The notes below the pieces were generated by a model that did no database searches, was not told the DNA's origin, and worked only from the letters and a program-made list of their open reading frames with translations. From NCBI RefSeq assembly GCF_004364435.1, contig NZ_SOCT01000015.1:23015-87014 (forward strand): DNA of 64,000 nucleotides. Reading direction: 5' to 3'. This document shows positions 63,301-64,000 of this stretch, piece after piece. A program made the translations under genes and the position numbers. This DNA comes from Pseudomonas sp. LP_7_YM (lineage in GTDB: Bacteria; Pseudomonadota; Gammaproteobacteria; Pseudomonadales; Pseudomonadaceae). How positions within the stretch are numbered: position 1 is the stretch's first letter; the number at the start of each line of letters is the position of its first letter.

Positions 63301-63814
63301 GTCGGCCAGCGGCCCAGTCTTCCAGCCAATCGGCGCGATACACCTGATATTGGTCGAACAGGTCGGCAAGCCGCTCTGACAGTTGGTAGCGCTTGCGAAG
63401 GTCGGTGTCGGCGGTCAGGAAGCGCTGGAGCGGCTCAAAGTGAGGTTGATTGATTAGCGCAGGCAGCAGTCTCATCAAACGCCAAGTCAGCGGTGCCTTG
63501 TCGAGCAGCGAGGTTTCAGGAATATCATCCTTGCCCAGCACGGCGCGATACAGCTGCCACATGAAACTGCCGGGAAGCTGAACGTCTATTGCCGCAGCGA
63601 TACCGCAGCCGCCTTGATCGTCATCTTGCGCATCTTCTGCCAAAGCCAGTTTCAGCCATTGGGCGATGCCATTGCTTTGCACCAGAGCGACTTCATTCTC
63701 CAAGGGAGTCAAGGGGTAACGCCGCATCCAGGACACCACCAGGCTGCGCAGTTCGTCCAGGCGATTGCCATGAACCACCATGAACCCTGGGCTGAGGTTG
63801 GATGTCACTGGCAT
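60329..63814 (-). CDS. recC: Exodeoxyribonuclease V gamma subunit RecC
   Basis: 1161 residues from the ATG at 63814 with AGGA upstream. Non-catalytic helicase-fold subunit that holds RecB and RecD and reads the Chi-type signal. Seen: 'HGNRLDELRSLVVSWM', 'VQSNGIAQWLKLALAE', 'PGSFMWQLYRAVLG', 'VIVFGISSLPAQALEALA', 'VCLLGMNDGDYPRAQPPLDF', typical of the family. First gene of the operon; ptrA does not separate recC from recB as in E. coli. The 5S rRNA terminator lies upstream, so recC must have its own promoter in 63815-63910; none is clear. Confidence 0.95.
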   Translation of the reverse strand: MPVTSNLSPGFMVVHGNRLDELRSLVVSWMRRYPLTPLENEVALVQSNGIAQWLKLALAEDAQDDDQGGCGIAAAIDVQLPGSFMWQLYRAVLGKDDIPETSLLDKAPLTWRLMRLLPALINQPHFEPLQRFLTADTDLRKRYQLSERLADLFDQYQVYRADWLEDWAAGRHQLRNVRGESKPLKPENCWQAELWRALLHDVGAKGMAQSRAGVHQRYIESIRTMTEAPVGLPARVIVFGISSLPAQALEALAGLARFSQVLLCVHNPCRHHWADIVADKDLLRHEYKRQSRKAGVPVLLDPESLHQHAHPLLAAWGKQGRDYINLLDSHDDPDSYRSIFRNGRIDLFSESDPQTVLNQLQDDILELRPLNETRERWPAVDVKTDRSIRFHVAHSAQREVEVLHDQLLARFSKDPSLRPRDVIVMVPDIDSYAPHIRAVFGQLDRDDRRFIPFTLADQGQRGRDPLLIAVEHLLKIPDSRFPVSEILDLLDVPALRARFGVNERDLPTLHRWIEGAGVRWGLNARQRQGLGLPESLEQNSWHFGLRRMLLGYAVGAGSAYDDIEPYDEIGGLDAALIGPLVALIDALQVAHAELSQPASPTVWGTRLQALMQLFFSAESEHDDYLLGQLEALRETWLETCETVGLVEALPLTVVREAWLAGLDQGRLSQRFLAGSVNFCTLMPMRAIPFKVVCLLGMNDGDYPRAQPPLDFDLMGSDYRPGDRSRREDDRYLLLEALLSARDQLYVSWVGRSIRDNSERPASVLIGQLRDHLASGWRLAAAVEPEDDKKRDPGQQLLHRLTLEHPLQPFSAKYFQESLEFFSFAREWQVLHEAVATVGSIKALEKHEQEEPLSLMQLQDFLRNPVKHFFSQRLKIFFEGAEAPLADEEPFVLDALERYGLSDSLLQAALINPDHTGDSLRAQATRLQASGLLPMAGFGTLLQDELIEPLPDLVQRYHDLLRKWPERLHSALPVTYAHQGIALDGWLDGLHQNAQNQLLAVTAIPNAIGGKKTRKWHRLTRPWVNHLVACACELPLTTALVASDETLLLPPLDKHSAAGILDNLLLAWQQGMQRPLPVAVKTAFAWVGHSDEVKAEATARKTYEGDGQNSKGERAESTALARQFPDFDALLDSEEFTGWCESLYKPIFEAPWQSLSSEEAGA

Positions 63815-63910
63815 AGCTGCTTCCTAGGTGTTTGGAGAGGGGGAAGACTAACAGAGGGGCACTGCCGTGGCATCCACGAGGGGGATGCAGAACGCTGGGT
63901 TTTCTGCGCG

Positions 63911-63947
63911 CAAAAACAAAACCCCACCTGCTTGCGCAGACGGGGTT
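63911..63947 (-). terminator. Terminator of the rRNA operon
   Basis: On the minus strand, AACCCCGTCTGC pairs with GCAGGTGGGGTT (plus-strand arms 63936-63947 and 63920-63931) over 12 positions including two G-T pairs, with a GCAA loop, followed by TTTGTTTTTG. It is ten bases past the 5S 3' end. Confidence 0.9.
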
Positions 63948-63956
63948 CTGAAATTC

Positions 63957-64000
63957 AATCTTGACGATGACCTACTCTCACATGGGGAAACCCCACACTA
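63957..64000 (-). rRNA. 5S ribosomal RNA, 3' end (partial)
   Basis: The reverse complement reads TAGTGTGGGGTTTCCCCATG followed by TGAGAGTAGGTCATCGTCAAGATT, the 3' third of the Pseudomonas 5S rRNA. The rest of the gene, and presumably the 23S and 16S genes, lie beyond the right edge. Confidence 0.93.

Noticed and set aside
1..64000. CRISPR arrays, insertion sequences and tRNA genes
   Set aside because: No regularly spaced repeats, transposase frames or tRNA cloverleaf sequences were noticed by eye; a dedicated scan could still find a missed tRNA.

Overview
The window is a stretch of Pseudomonas chromosome, most likely from the P. fluorescens/P. syringae side of the genus. The basis is the dense, high-GC, tightly packed genes; short interspersed palindromes of the Pseudomonas REP type; an OprD-family porin; and blocks whose order I recall from P. 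aeruginosa: dppBCDF, piuB-piuA-piuC-Sel1-speC, opuC/prfC, and recC-recB-recD beside an rRNA operon. No integrase, transposase, tRNA or CRISPR array was seen.

Left part (1-17 kb). A dipeptide ABC transporter (dppB lacks only its start codon at the window edge) ends in a strong terminator. It faces a minus-strand pair with lower GC than its neighbours: a putative R-S-E class ADP-ribosyltransferase behind a near-perfect LexA/SOS-type box, followed by a small DUF6508-like protein. Next is the Fur-type iron locus: PiuB-like ferric reductase fusion, PiuA-like TonB receptor, PiuC-like hydroxylase and a Sel1-repeat protein. Inserted between this locus and speC is a three-gene cassette. Its first two genes resemble the alpha-xenorhabdolysin binary pore-forming toxin (XaxA/XaxB, YaxAB); the third is unrecognised. 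speC has a 5' leader containing an intrinsic-terminator hairpin.

Middle (17-34 kb). This part holds an OpuC-type compatible-solute importer, prfC, gamma-glutamyltranspeptidase, an EamA exporter with a divergent LysR gene, a TSUP permease with a divergent LysR gene, a cupin protein, an OprD porin, a GhrA-like dehydrogenase/class II aldolase pair with a divergent LysR gene, and another LysR gene at the edge of the next block.

Catabolic part (34-54.4 kb). A LysR gene diverges from a nine-gene plus-strand operon: ArgH-like lyase, polar amino-acid ABC permease, ATPase and binding protein, two polysaccharide-deacetylase-fold hydrolases, an MmgE/PrpD protein, a second binding protein, and a quinone-oxidoreductase-like enzyme. 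I infer catabolism of an N-substituted aspartate or succinated amine, possibly in a cyclised form. Next come mmsB and mmsA with an MFS transporter broken by an in-frame stop, another LysR gene, and an operon with a TIM-barrel isomerase, an isopenicillin-N-synthase-like oxygenase, a binding protein and a fused permease/ATPase.

Right end (54.5-64 kb). recC-recB-recD form an overlapping minus-strand operon. Upstream of it lie the terminator and the 3' end of a 5S rRNA gene.
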